A DNA stretch of 8,669 nt from Myxococcales bacterium (GCA_027005175.1 JALTMC010000934.1:1-8669), one strand, 5' to 3'. Shown: positions 1-7,088, numbered from the stretch's first letter. Made by a program: numbers and translations. The notes: generated from the sequence alone by a model not told the origin.

Positions 1-118
1 CCTACGGGCTGTCTTTGCAGTCTTGCTTTATGGTTGCTTGTCGATTCTGTCGGCTCCGTGACTGGGAAGGGACTTCATCCACATTTTGGTAAACTATGAC
101 GAACAAAGTGAGGTTTTT

Positions 119-775
119 ATGTATGTTGCGAGTCTTGTACAGGGTTTGATCGGGATGCTGCCGGAGTTTTTCGGTGGGATGGCTGGGCTGTTGATGGGAT
201 GGGCGTGGGGCCGTTGGCAGGCTCGAAAAGCCTGGAAGAAAAAATCCTTTGAGCGCAGTGTTGTATTGGGTCTGAACTCCATCGATTTGCATCCTGATGC
301 TGCTCCAGGGGAGCCTGTGGCCTCTTTGCGTTTGCGAACGTTGTTTGAGCGTCCTTTGGAGATGGTGTTGCCACAGCCTTCGATGCAGCAAGTTGTCAAG
401 GAGGCTATGGATAAAACGACGGTTGCAATGCCCATCTTGCGATTTCCAAAGGACGGCTCTTGGTTTATCCTCAATGCTATACTCAATCAAATCGCGTCTC
501 AGTTTGCTGAGGGGGTGATTCGTGAAGAGCTTGGCTATGAAGTTAAAAAGCGATTGTATCTCTTCTGTATGACGTTTGAACGCGATGATCGGATGTATCA
601 GTACAAAACTCGGATTATGTTGATGGACAAAGAACTCTTTCTCCATTTCCCCGAAGCAGGTGAAGTGGCAGTGGAGACCGAATCCCATTTACTGAGGGTC
701 GAAACACTTCGTGCTCTCAGGAAAGAATACCAACAAAACCCCCACCTTTTTATGGCTATCGAGCTGGCCTTATAG
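119..775 (+). CDS. Conserved-type hypothetical protein with one N-terminal membrane segment
   Basis: The product is a 218-residue protein that I cannot name. Residues about 5-30 are hydrophobic and glycine-rich (one membrane segment) and are followed directly by a strongly basic stretch (RWQARKAWKKK), so the remaining 180 or so residues probably lie in the cytoplasm. The soluble part has an LRLRTLFERPLE segment near residue 70 and a WFILNAILNQ segment near residue 115. From memory these resemble a family of membrane-anchored proteins of unknown function in myxobacteria and planctomycetes, but this is not certain. ATG 119 is preferred because GTGAGG stands five bases before it; a TTG at 86 in the same frame lacks such a site. 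The C-terminus LFMAIELAL is copied, slightly diverged, in the gap before the next gene. The SDR gene follows after 86 bases on the same strand. Confidence 0.8.
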   Translation: MYVASLVQGLIGMLPEFFGGMAGLLMGWAWGRWQARKAWKKKSFERSVVLGLNSIDLHPDAAPGEPVASLRLRTLFERPLEMVLPQPSMQQVVKEAMDKTTVAMPILRFPKDGSWFILNAILNQIASQFAEGVIREELGYEVKKRLYLFCMTFERDDRMYQYKTRIMLMDKELFLHFPEAGEVAVETESHLLRVETLRALRKEYQQNPHLFMAIELAL

Positions 776-850
776 AGCGAGGTTGGCCCAGAACGGATCG
801 GTTTCTTCTCGGTTATCTTTTTATGGTCATCGAACTGGCCCTATCGAACG
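744..850 (+). repeat. Diverged direct repeat of the 3' end of the first gene
   Basis: Bases 744-779 (end of the first gene including its TAG) and 815-850 (upstream of the SDR gene) match at 29 of 36 positions with an offset of 71 bases. In the reading frame of the first gene the copies give LFMAIELAL-stop and LFMVIELAL-Ser. The GAG/GAA and TTA/CTA differences are synonymous, and the stop TAG is TCG in the second copy. The second copy is in frame with the SDR gene and supplies the misleading upstream ATG at 823. I read this as an old local duplication. Confidence 0.6.
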
Positions 851-861
851 GAGCTTCAACA

Positions 862-1689
862 ATGCTTTCATGGAAAGATAAAGTCGCAGTGGTAACAGGA
901 GCAGCGTCAGGGATTGGACGTGAACTCGCGATCGTGTTGTCAGAGCAAGGTTGTCGGCTGGCCCTGTCAGACATCAATGAGGAAGGTCTGGCTGAAACGA
1001 AGAGGTTGGTTGAGCAAGCGGGAGGTACTGTTCATACACAAAAGATCGATGTTGCGAAGCGAGGTGAGATCGAGGCCTGGGCTGTATCCATTATGGAGGC
1101 TTATGGACAGGTGGATATCGTCATCAATAACGCGGGGGTTACCGTCGTCGATAGTGCTGAGCAGATCTCTTACGATGATTTTGAATGGATCGTAAATATT
1201 AACTTTTGGGGAGTGGTGTATGGCTGCAAGACATTTTTGCCCTACCTGCGCCAGTCTCCTGATGCTTACCTTGTGAATATCTCTAGTATTTTTGGGATGA
1301 TTAGCATCCCGACACAGTCAGCGTACAATGCTACTAAGTTTGCTGTACGTGGGTACACAGAGTCGTTGCGTCAGGAGTTGCACGATTCAACGATCACTGT
1401 CTCTTGTGTGCATCCTGGCGGGATTAAAACTTCGATCTCCCGAAATGCTCGGCATCATCTTCGCCCAGGGCTAACACAAGAACGTGAGACGATGATCGAC
1501 CAGTTTGAAAATGAGCTAACTCGTACAACACCAAGGCGTGCTGCAGAGGTTATTGTTCGTGGGATGCAGCGCAAGAAAAAGCGTATCTTGATCGGAGCCG
1601 ATGCTCGACTGATTGACTGGGTTGTGCGAACCTTTCCCACAGGCTATGAGTTCTTTGTACGTCTGGGATTTAAGCGAAGTTTGCGTTGA
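862..1689 (+). CDS. Short-chain dehydrogenase/reductase (classical SDR family)
   Basis: The product is a 275-residue NAD(P)-dependent oxidoreductase with a single Rossmann domain, a normal length for classical SDRs. Visible motifs in order: the nucleotide-binding T-G-x3-G-x-G (T12-G19, TGAASGIG), D63-V64, N89-N-A-G92, the catalytic tetrad N114, S142, Y155 and K159 (Y-x3-K), and P185-G186 followed by T190. D37 at the end of the second beta strand is the pattern usually linked to preference for NAD(H) over NADP(H); this is family knowledge, not measured here. The substrate cannot be read from the sequence. ATG 862 is chosen over the in-frame ATG 823 because CGGAG lies eight bases before it, the protein then begins just before the first beta strand as is usual, and 823 sits inside a repeat. 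No terminator with a T-tract follows. Confidence 0.93.
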   Translation: MLSWKDKVAVVTGAASGIGRELAIVLSEQGCRLALSDINEEGLAETKRLVEQAGGTVHTQKIDVAKRGEIEAWAVSIMEAYGQVDIVINNAGVTVVDSAEQISYDDFEWIVNINFWGVVYGCKTFLPYLRQSPDAYLVNISSIFGMISIPTQSAYNATKFAVRGYTESLRQELHDSTITVSCVHPGGIKTSISRNARHHLRPGLTQERETMIDQFENELTRTTPRRAAEVIVRGMQRKKKRILIGADARLIDWVVRTFPTGYEFFVRLGFKRSLR

Positions 1690-1717
1690 TCGGGCCTTCT
1701 CTCACCCCTCTCCCTTC

Positions 1718-1745
1718 TTGACGATTGCTTCTTCTTTTCGATACT
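1718..1745 (+). promoter_or_regulatory. Sigma-70-like promoter candidate for the M15 peptidase gene
   Basis: TTGACG (1718-1723, 5 of 6 to the -35 consensus), a 16-base spacer, then GATACT (1740-1745, 4 of 6 to the -10 consensus). Transcription would start near 1752 and give a leader of about 140 nucleotides before ATG 1890, containing the hairpin and the tandem repeat listed next. This is inferred from consensus matching only. Confidence 0.45.
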
Positions 1746-1765
1746 CTTAGGAGAGACCTTTCCAA

Positions 1766-1784
1766 AGATACTTTCAAGGTATCT
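1766..1784 (+). other. Inverted repeat (hairpin) in the leader of the peptidase gene
   Basis: AGATAC (1766-1771) is repeated as its exact reverse complement GTATCT (1779-1784). With one G-U and one A-U pair inside, the stem reaches 8 bp with a 3-base loop. The following bases (CTTGTG) are not a T-tract, so an intrinsic terminator is unlikely. It could be an operator or a leader hairpin. Confidence 0.45.
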
Positions 1785-1786
1785 CT

Positions 1787-1851
1787 TGTGAACTCTGGGC
1801 CAAGTTTCTTCTGTGAACTTTGGACCAAGTTTCTTCTGTGAACTTTGGGCC
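1787..1851 (+). repeat. 25-bp tandem repeat, 2.6 copies
   Basis: The units are 1787-1811, 1812-1836 and a partial third at 1837-1851. Each begins TGTGAACTYTGGRCC, and the full units continue AAGTTTCTTC. Units 1 and 2 differ at two positions. The second unit contains the small palindrome TTGGACCAA. The array ends 38 bases before the likely start codon of the peptidase gene and includes the TTG at 1845 that opens the longest reading frame, which argues against that TTG as the start. Confidence 0.8.
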
Positions 1852-1889
1852 TTTTAGGGCCATGTTGTCTCCCAAACATCGAGCATGTC

Positions 1890-3779
1890 ATGCCACGATC
1901 ACGCATCTTTTCTTTCTTATACTTTGGGCTTTCTCGTCCCTTCTCTTTGTTGTGTGTCACTTTTTTGGTGGGTCTCTTGCTGTTTGTTCCTGGGTGTGGG
2001 GGAGGGCCAGAGCAAGAAGGCTGTCAGAAACCAAAAGATCTGCTGGGTCTCAGTGTAAAAGCCCTGATCATCTGCAAGCCCCGACAAGATACGGGTTATC
2101 GAAGGGGCAAGGCGTTTCCCATTACCGTGGTGACCGTGGATGGTAAGCCTGTCGAACGCAAGACAGCCAATGCCTATTATGTGATGCAACAAGCAGCGGC
2201 CAAAGCAGGGGTTGCTATTCGGATTGTGAGTGGCTTTCGAACCATGGCACAACAACAGTATCTCTACAATTGCTATCTCACGAAAAAGTGTAACAATGGA
2301 AATCTTGCGGCTAGGCCGGGCTATAGCAATCATCAAAGTGGGCATGCTCTGGATCTCAATACGAGAGCCTCGGGTGTATACCACTGGCTAACTGCAAATG
2401 GCGGAAAGTTCGGATTTAAACGAACGATACCAAGTGAAAAATGGCATTGGGAGTGGTGGAGCGGTGGACCGGGCGGGGGACCCTGTCAGTCTACCTGTAC
2501 ACCCAAGTGTACCACCAAGACGAAGTTTGTTGGCAAAGACTGCAAAGCGGGTGACTGCTCAGCTTTTGGTGCCTACTGCACCAATGACAAGTTGGGGTTG
2601 CGATGTTATTCCGCTTTTTGTCCTGCTTTGGGCAGCACAAACGTATGTGTTAAAGGTCAGATTGGGACATGCAAAGACGGCAAGCTCTCTTTGATTAAGT
2701 GTCCCGCAGGGAAGACATGCGGAAGCAAGCCGATCGTTGCCTGTGTGGGGGCACAAAAGGCAAAAGGCTCTCTCAAGGCCGGGTGTGACGGGATCTCAGG
2801 ATGGGCACAGGATCCAGATCAACCCACAAAGTCGATCGTGGTGCAGCTCTTCTTTGGTGGACCTGCTGGGAGCAGCAAAGCGAGCCGCTTAACGCTCAAC
2901 GCGAATCAATACAACAGTGGTTTATGTAAGTCGTTGGGCTCGTGCAAACATGCTTTTTCAAGTCGAACACCGCGAAGCTATCTGGATGGCAAACCCCATT
3001 TGATTTATGGATATGCTCTCGATAGCGAGACGGGTGCGTTACAGGCTCTGGCTTCCAGCCCAACAACATTACAGTGTCCGTATGTCGCACCACAAGGTCT
3101 TTTGCGATATGTGCCCAGTCCTGCGAGCTTTGCGGCTTGGCGATTCTCATCTCTGTGGGATGTATTATCTGTTCTGGACAGTGACTTGATGACGTTGCAA
3201 AAAGGTCCAGCCATACCTTCCAGTCCGATCCTTGTACAAGCTGATAATGGCAAGCCCGAAGTTTGGCTGATTGATGGAAGCTGGCGTCGCTTTGTCTCTG
3301 GCCCAGCCGTCCTGACAGCTTGGCGATGGAGTGGTAAGTCCATCAAAGTGTGGCCAGCCAGCAAGGTCTATGCTTTCACAAAAGGAACATCCTGGCCTCC
3401 TCTGCCGACTCTTGTGAAAGGGAGCAAAGACGAGGTCTATCTTCTCGATACACCACAAAGCACAACCCCACCCCAAGAAAAACCACCCCTTCCAGAATCC
3501 GCTCCTTCATCCGATGGGGGAACAGCCTCGGAGAGAGGTTCGACCCTTTCGGATACTGGCGGGCTATCAACAGAACAGGGTTCGGACTCCTCTTCAAGAC
3601 AGGGTCGTGTTTTGGTGCTTGATGGCGATCTCGGTGGTCACTTGCAACCCCGTCAAAAATCGGGATGCAACTGCAGCACCAGCTCGAAGAACTCCCCAAC
3701 TTCCTTATGGGTCTTGTTGTTCTGGGTGGGGCTGTGGAGCAGGCAAAGGAGCTTCAAACCGAGCGGTAGATCTGGGTAG
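1890..3779 (+). CDS. M15-family D-Ala-D-Ala carboxypeptidase-like lipoprotein with MYXO-CTERM-like tail
   Basis: A 629-residue secreted protein. Residues 1-35 form a lipoprotein signal peptide ending in VPGC (lipid-modified Cys36). Residues about 80-190 are a VanY-type M15 zinc peptidase domain: SGFRT (114-118), S-x-H-x3-H-x2-D with H148, H152 and D155, then E183 and H186 in SEKWHWE. The S-x-H-x6-D zinc ligands, the E-x-W-H catalytic Glu and the last His all appear present, so it should cleave D-Ala from peptidoglycan peptides in the periplasm. A cysteine-rich stretch follows (199-285), then a domain bounded by C299 and C396, then two related repeats of about 60 residues (401-462, 465-522), a Ser/Thr/Pro-rich linker, and a C-terminal GCNC, hydrophobic LWVLLFWVGLW, RQR tail (592-620). 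ATG 1890 puts the signal peptide in register, with CGAG six bases upstream; the in-frame TTG 1845 lies in a repeat. Confidence 0.92.
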   Translation: MPRSRIFSFLYFGLSRPFSLLCVTFLVGLLLFVPGCGGGPEQEGCQKPKDLLGLSVKALIICKPRQDTGYRRGKAFPITVVTVDGKPVERKTANAYYVMQQAAAKAGVAIRIVSGFRTMAQQQYLYNCYLTKKCNNGNLAARPGYSNHQSGHALDLNTRASGVYHWLTANGGKFGFKRTIPSEKWHWEWWSGGPGGGPCQSTCTPKCTTKTKFVGKDCKAGDCSAFGAYCTNDKLGLRCYSAFCPALGSTNVCVKGQIGTCKDGKLSLIKCPAGKTCGSKPIVACVGAQKAKGSLKAGCDGISGWAQDPDQPTKSIVVQLFFGGPAGSSKASRLTLNANQYNSGLCKSLGSCKHAFSSRTPRSYLDGKPHLIYGYALDSETGALQALASSPTTLQCPYVAPQGLLRYVPSPASFAAWRFSSLWDVLSVLDSDLMTLQKGPAIPSSPILVQADNGKPEVWLIDGSWRRFVSGPAVLTAWRWSGKSIKVWPASKVYAFTKGTSWPPLPTLVKGSKDEVYLLDTPQSTTPPQEKPPLPESAPSSDGGTASERGSTLSDTGGLSTEQGSDSSSRQGRVLVLDGDLGGHLQPRQKSGCNCSTSSKNSPTSLWVLLFWVGLWSRQRSFKPSGRSG

Positions 3780-3790
3780 AAAAGGTCTTG

Positions 3791-4069
3791 TTGTGTTATG
3801 TCTGGGATGAGAAAAAGTATAGAATCGTTCAAGAAAAGCACAAAGTAGAGTTTTATGAAGTGGTTTCTGCAATGAATGATCCTGAAGGTTTTGAAGAACC
3901 AGATCTTGCAAGCGATGACGAACGGTGGATTTGGGTAGGTCAAACAGTGAGCAATCGTGTGTTGTTCATTGTTTACTCCGAGGAAGACTTGCCTTTGTAC
4001 AGATTGATCACAGCATTTGATGCAGAAGGGAGATGGCACGATGAGTACAACAAAAGAGAAAGAGTTTGA
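3791..4069 (+). CDS. BrnT-like (RelE-fold) ribonuclease toxin of a type II toxin-antitoxin pair
   Basis: A 92-residue protein with the BrnT layout: an early YVWDEKK segment, a KHKVEFYEVV helix, then DDERWIWVG (compare the ERxxxxG segment of the family), a hydrophobic strand RVLFIVYSE, and the closing YRLITAFDA...EYNKR segment. Family members are small RelE-like ribonucleases that cut mRNA and are neutralised by a BrnA-type antitoxin encoded just downstream, which is the order seen here. The family commonly has an Arg where this protein has Phe in ITAFDA, so activity is uncertain. There is no ATG start. TTG 3791 has AAAGG five bases upstream; TTG 3788 is one codon earlier with poor spacing. 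The gene begins 11 bases after the peptidase stop, so it may depend on readthrough from it. The A-rich coding region looks unlike its neighbours, hinting at transfer. Confidence 0.82.
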   Translation: MCYVWDEKKYRIVQEKHKVEFYEVVSAMNDPEGFEEPDLASDDERWIWVGQTVSNRVLFIVYSEEDLPLYRLITAFDAEGRWHDEYNKRERV

Positions 4070-4211
4070 CTACCAAGAGTACATGCGAGAAAGCGAACCG
4101 AATCAAACGCTACAAAAAAGCCTTGAAGACAGGAAAGACCGCAGAGAAACTGCGAAAACACGAATTACAATACGAATAGACGAAGAAGTCTTGGACGAAT
4201 TCAAAAACTAG
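4041..4211 (+). CDS. BrnA/CopG-like antitoxin, apparently truncated in its ribbon-helix-helix domain
   Basis: A 56-residue charged protein starting at ATG 4041, with GGGAG eight bases upstream. It overlaps the toxin gene by 29 bases, typical of translational coupling in toxin-antitoxin pairs. Residues 1-40 are acidic and basic (EFDYQEYMRES...), as expected of a toxin-binding arm. Residues about 42-55 (TRITIRIDEEVLDEFK) are the beta strand and first helix of a ribbon-helix-helix DNA-binding domain. In BrnA/CopG-like antitoxins this is normally followed by a second helix of 20 or more residues (often containing YQT-type residues), but here a TAG comes two codons after the FK. One extra A in the A5 run at the end would continue as FKKLAP, a natural extension, yet no clear second helix follows in any frame. 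It may be a decayed gene. Dimer formation and autoregulation would probably be impaired. Confidence 0.72.
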   Translation: MSTTKEKEFDYQEYMRESEPNQTLQKSLEDRKDRRETAKTRITIRIDEEVLDEFKN

Positions 4212-4727
4212 CCCCAAGCCCGTCGGAATCGCCGTCGCTTTCACCCAGACTTGATTTGTGTTCACCATTGAGACAAGCCTGAGCCTCAACATCCAACAAC
4301 AACTTCCCCTTTCTTTGGGACTGTCGCAAATTCGCAACGACTCCAGAGAGTCTCACCATCCTACCCATCCACGAATCCTGTGAAAATCACTTGATTATCC
4401 GCCGGACGAAAGTCCAGCTCTGATAAATGAAGTACCCTGAAGGGCACTGGAACGTCAGCCCGACCATTGGGGTATAGAGAGCAACGTGAACTGGACCACG
4501 GATGTCCAATGGAATGAGGCTTTCATATAGCGCTGAAATCCCTGGTGAATTTCAGTGCTACTTACCCATTTTAGATCCGAACCCAGTTGGGGCATACCTT
4601 TGTGGTGTCTATATAACTCCTTCGCATCGAGGTGCAGCGGCAACTATCCTGACACATGGGGAAAGTGTTGTATCGGAACGTTTTTTGGCTAGCGCAAGAA
4701 TATTGAAGACTTTGACCATCGCCTCAA
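4212..4727. other. 516-base region between convergent genes, no confident gene
   Basis: This lies between the 3' ends of the antitoxin-like gene (+) and the VWA protein gene (-). I find no reading frame here that looks like a real protein. A small GACTC/GAGTC hairpin is at 4339-4352. A cluster of four hairpins occupies about 4397-4560 and is described separately. A six-T run at about 4680-4685 is not preceded by a clear stem, so no intrinsic terminator can be assigned to either gene with confidence. Confidence 0.6.
4397..4560 (+). other. Hairpin cluster; candidate structured RNA or mobile-element remnant
   Basis: Four stems are visible. (1) 4401-4418: GGAC-GAAA-GTCC with a GNRA tetraloop, extended by two G-C pairs beyond a C/A mismatch. 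(2) 4431-4448: AGT-A-CCC-TGAA-GGG-C-ACT, six pairs with one A/C mismatch. (3) 4492-4508: TGGAC, a 7-base loop, GTCCA. (4) 4528-4560: a 12-bp stem with one G-U pair (TAGCGCTGAAAT against ATTTCAGTGCTA) and a 9-base loop. CCATTGG (4464-4470) and CCAATGG (4506-4512) could pair as an alternative to stem 3. I do not recognise an RNA family. GNRA-capped stems also occur in group II intron remnants, which is an unproven alternative. The strand is arbitrary. Confidence 0.35.
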
Positions 4728-7088
4728 TTATGGGAGTCCCCAACGTCGTCGGATAAACCATTCTATACCGAAGATGCCGATCAAGAAGAAGAGTATATAG
4801 ATATTGTCCCAAAGTGGGATGGTTTGGCTGCGATTGACACGAAGGATGGTGGGAGGGCGAAAGGATAAAGTGCTGATGCTTTCGTGCAGTCGAATGATTT
4901 GGGATTGGGTTTGTTTTTGGACTTGTTTGAAGAATAGCTCATTGGGTTGGATCTGCAGGTATTCATCGTGAAGTCCGCGGACTTCAAACAGGGTTTCGCC
5001 ATGGATTGGAGATTGGAGTCCAGAGGTGGATTCGACGCGGATCTTGTATTTTCCGGGCTTTTTGGGTTGCCAGGTGTGATGGACTGTTCCGTCTGACTGA
5101 ATCTCTACAGTGCTGCGGTGAAGTATTTTGCCTTGAGGTGCTTGTTGGATGATGACTGTCACCTTGCCTTTTCGTTGGGGGCGATAGTCTCGATTGAACA
5201 GCCGAATGCGGAATCGTGTTGATTCTCCCCATCGATAGGAGCTTCGGAAGGAAGAGATGCGAACTCGCTCTAGCTCTGGATCGCGAATCAGCCATCGTAT
5301 GGAGTTGTTCCAGAAGCGATAATAAGGGGCTTGTGTGCCTCCCTGACTGACCTGTTGAAAATTCCATCGCCAGCTATCATCCACGGTGAGTGCGAGGACT
5401 CGGCCTTTGCCATAGTGACCCACTGTGAGAATAGGCACGGGACGTCCAGAGTGGGTGCGTTGGGTGGGGTGATGCAACAAGACGGTCCCACGGGTGCGTG
5501 CATCTCCCACAAGGTTGGTCCCGTGGAGTTTGGGGAAGTTTTTCCACAGTTCCAGGTTTGCTTTGGGATCCGCCAGCAACTGGGTGATCGGATGATGTTT
5601 GCCGGCAGCGGTTAATGTTGGGCGAAAGGGTGTCTTGTCGATCTGGCCCAAATTGAGTCTGATGGGTAGGAGCTTTTCCACAGAGGTCCCCAAATAACCA
5701 CCTTTGCCAAAGGATAACTCACCACCCAGGATCATAAATGCTCCACCCTTGCGAACAAATTTCTCAATATTTTTCAAGTAAGAGCGCGAGAGATAGGGGC
5801 CATAGTTGAAGTTCTGAAAAATCACCAAGTCAAAGGACTTGAGCCGGGTGGTAAAGAGTTGGTGTGCAGGGAAGGGGATCAATGCCATCTCGCGTTGTGG
5901 CACTGGCTGAACGTTGTGGTGTGTGCGAAGGATGAAGAACGAAATCAGATCGACGCTTGCGTTCTTTTTGAGCAGTCTGCGTAGAAATCGGACGTCCCAA
6001 GAGGGTCGTCCTGTCAGCTGGAGGACACGGATTCGATCGCGAAGGATTTTGAGAACAAAAGATTTGTTGTTGTTGTGGGTAAGGGCTTCCCCCATTTGAG
6101 GGGGGACACGAACGGAGTAAATAAACTGTCCTGCTTTGCGGGGGCGAAACTGAAACGATAAGATCGTGTTGGCCTTTTGTGTATGAAATCGCAGGATCTT
6201 GGTCTGTAGCAATTGGCCCTCACGGTATAAGCTCACCGGGATTTGTTGGCCTCTATAGCCCACCGCACGAATGCGTACTTCCACAGTCGCCTTGTTGTGA
6301 AGAAAGGCAAAGGAGTCACCATAAATATCGGATACTGCGATGTCTTTGAGAGATTTTTGAAGGGGGGGAGCGATCACATGGATGGGGATCTGTGTTTGTT
6401 TCAGCAGAGCCACCATATCTTTAATGCGTTGTGATGTGACTTTTTTTTCATGTCGGCTAGACACCCGTTTGGAGATACTGCTTGTTGCGATCTGGCTACG
6501 GGCCAGAGTGTCAATACCGTCTGTTACCAAGATCGCACCTGCCAGCGGTCGGTCGGCATAATGCTCTTGTAGATATTGTCCTACACGCAAGAGATTGGTT
6601 TGGTCTCCATTGGCCTGAAGCTTTTTGAAATCTCCATGAAAACTCTTCACCTTGCGATCAAATGTATAGATACGGACCTTGTGTTCGGCCTGTAGGTTGG
6701 CCAGCCACGTCTGGTTGCGCTTAAAGAAAGACTTCACCTGTTGGAGTCGTGTGGGCTTGTTGGAGCCTGTTCGGATACGCATACTGGCTGATGTATCGAT
6801 AAAAATGGGTAGGAAGTTTTTGATCTTTTGGATATGGCGGAGTTCCAATGAGGGACTAGCCAGCAAGAGCCATAGGAGACCTGCACCTGTACAGCGCAAC
6901 GTGAGCAGGGTAAGTTTCTGGCGCAGTGAGGGGAGTCGCATGGAGGTACGCCAACTGAAGAAGATGGCGACACCAAGCAGGAGGCCAAGCAGGAGTAGAC
7001 TGGTCTGTGACCAAGGGCCGCTCCAGATCCAACGCCAGTTGTTGTAGTCTTGCGGGTTTGAAACAAAAAAACGAAAAAAGCTATTCAA
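4728..7088 (-). CDS. VWA-domain / class I glutamine amidotransferase-like membrane protein
   Basis: A 786-residue inner-membrane protein. Membrane segments at about 28-46 and 58-78 precede a von Willebrand factor A domain (about 92-245) with a complete metal-binding site: D98-x-S100-x-S102 (DTSAS), T164 in GDQTNL, and D190 in TDGID. After Ig-like segments comes a class I amidotransferase-like fold (about 353-600) with VLQLTGRPSWDVRFL, FDLVIFQNF, GGAFMILGGELSFGKGGY and GHYGKGRVLALTVDDSWRWNF. I see no cysteine at the usual nucleophile position, so this domain is probably non-catalytic. A further Ig-like segment leads to a last membrane helix (760-779) and a basic end. Similar proteins often sit with MoxR ATPase, DUF58 and BatA-type genes and are thought to act in envelope or protein-complex maturation; those partners are not in this window. 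The start is TTG 7088: no ATG or GTG lies between it and the upstream in-frame stop, and the first in-frame ATG falls after the first membrane segment. Confidence 0.9.
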   Translation of the reverse strand: MNSFFRFFVSNPQDYNNWRWIWSGPWSQTSLLLLGLLLGVAIFFSWRTSMRLPSLRQKLTLLTLRCTGAGLLWLLLASPSLELRHIQKIKNFLPIFIDTSASMRIRTGSNKPTRLQQVKSFFKRNQTWLANLQAEHKVRIYTFDRKVKSFHGDFKKLQANGDQTNLLRVGQYLQEHYADRPLAGAILVTDGIDTLARSQIATSSISKRVSSRHEKKVTSQRIKDMVALLKQTQIPIHVIAPPLQKSLKDIAVSDIYGDSFAFLHNKATVEVRIRAVGYRGQQIPVSLYREGQLLQTKILRFHTQKANTILSFQFRPRKAGQFIYSVRVPPQMGEALTHNNNKSFVLKILRDRIRVLQLTGRPSWDVRFLRRLLKKNASVDLISFFILRTHHNVQPVPQREMALIPFPAHQLFTTRLKSFDLVIFQNFNYGPYLSRSYLKNIEKFVRKGGAFMILGGELSFGKGGYLGTSVEKLLPIRLNLGQIDKTPFRPTLTAAGKHHPITQLLADPKANLELWKNFPKLHGTNLVGDARTRGTVLLHHPTQRTHSGRPVPILTVGHYGKGRVLALTVDDSWRWNFQQVSQGGTQAPYYRFWNNSIRWLIRDPELERVRISSFRSSYRWGESTRFRIRLFNRDYRPQRKGKVTVIIQQAPQGKILHRSTVEIQSDGTVHHTWQPKKPGKYKIRVESTSGLQSPIHGETLFEVRGLHDEYLQIQPNELFFKQVQKQTQSQIIRLHESISTLSFRPPTILRVNRSQTIPLWDNIYILFFLIGIFGIEWFIRRRWGLP

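Noticed and set aside
2-688. 228-residue minus-strand reading frame opposite the first gene
   Set aside because: Composition looks like antisense of a real gene, with no domain. The plus-strand frame has a membrane segment and a ribosome binding site.
1766-1784. Intrinsic terminator for the SDR gene
   Set aside because: The stem is present, but the bases after it are not T-rich, and a promoter-like pair lies just upstream of it.
4401-4440. Hammerhead ribozyme core (GAAA and CTGATAA present)
   Set aside because: The conserved CTGANGA and the required order of core segments and stems are not met.
4425-4460. Similarity to a 23S rRNA segment (GAAGTACC...GAAGGG)
   Set aside because: Only a short, interrupted resemblance; the flanking bases do not follow rRNA.
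4502-4756. 84-residue reading frame on the plus strand inside the hairpin region
   Set aside because: No recognisable domain, no clear ribosome binding site, overlaps the 12-bp stem and the 3' end of the convergent VWA gene; most likely chance.
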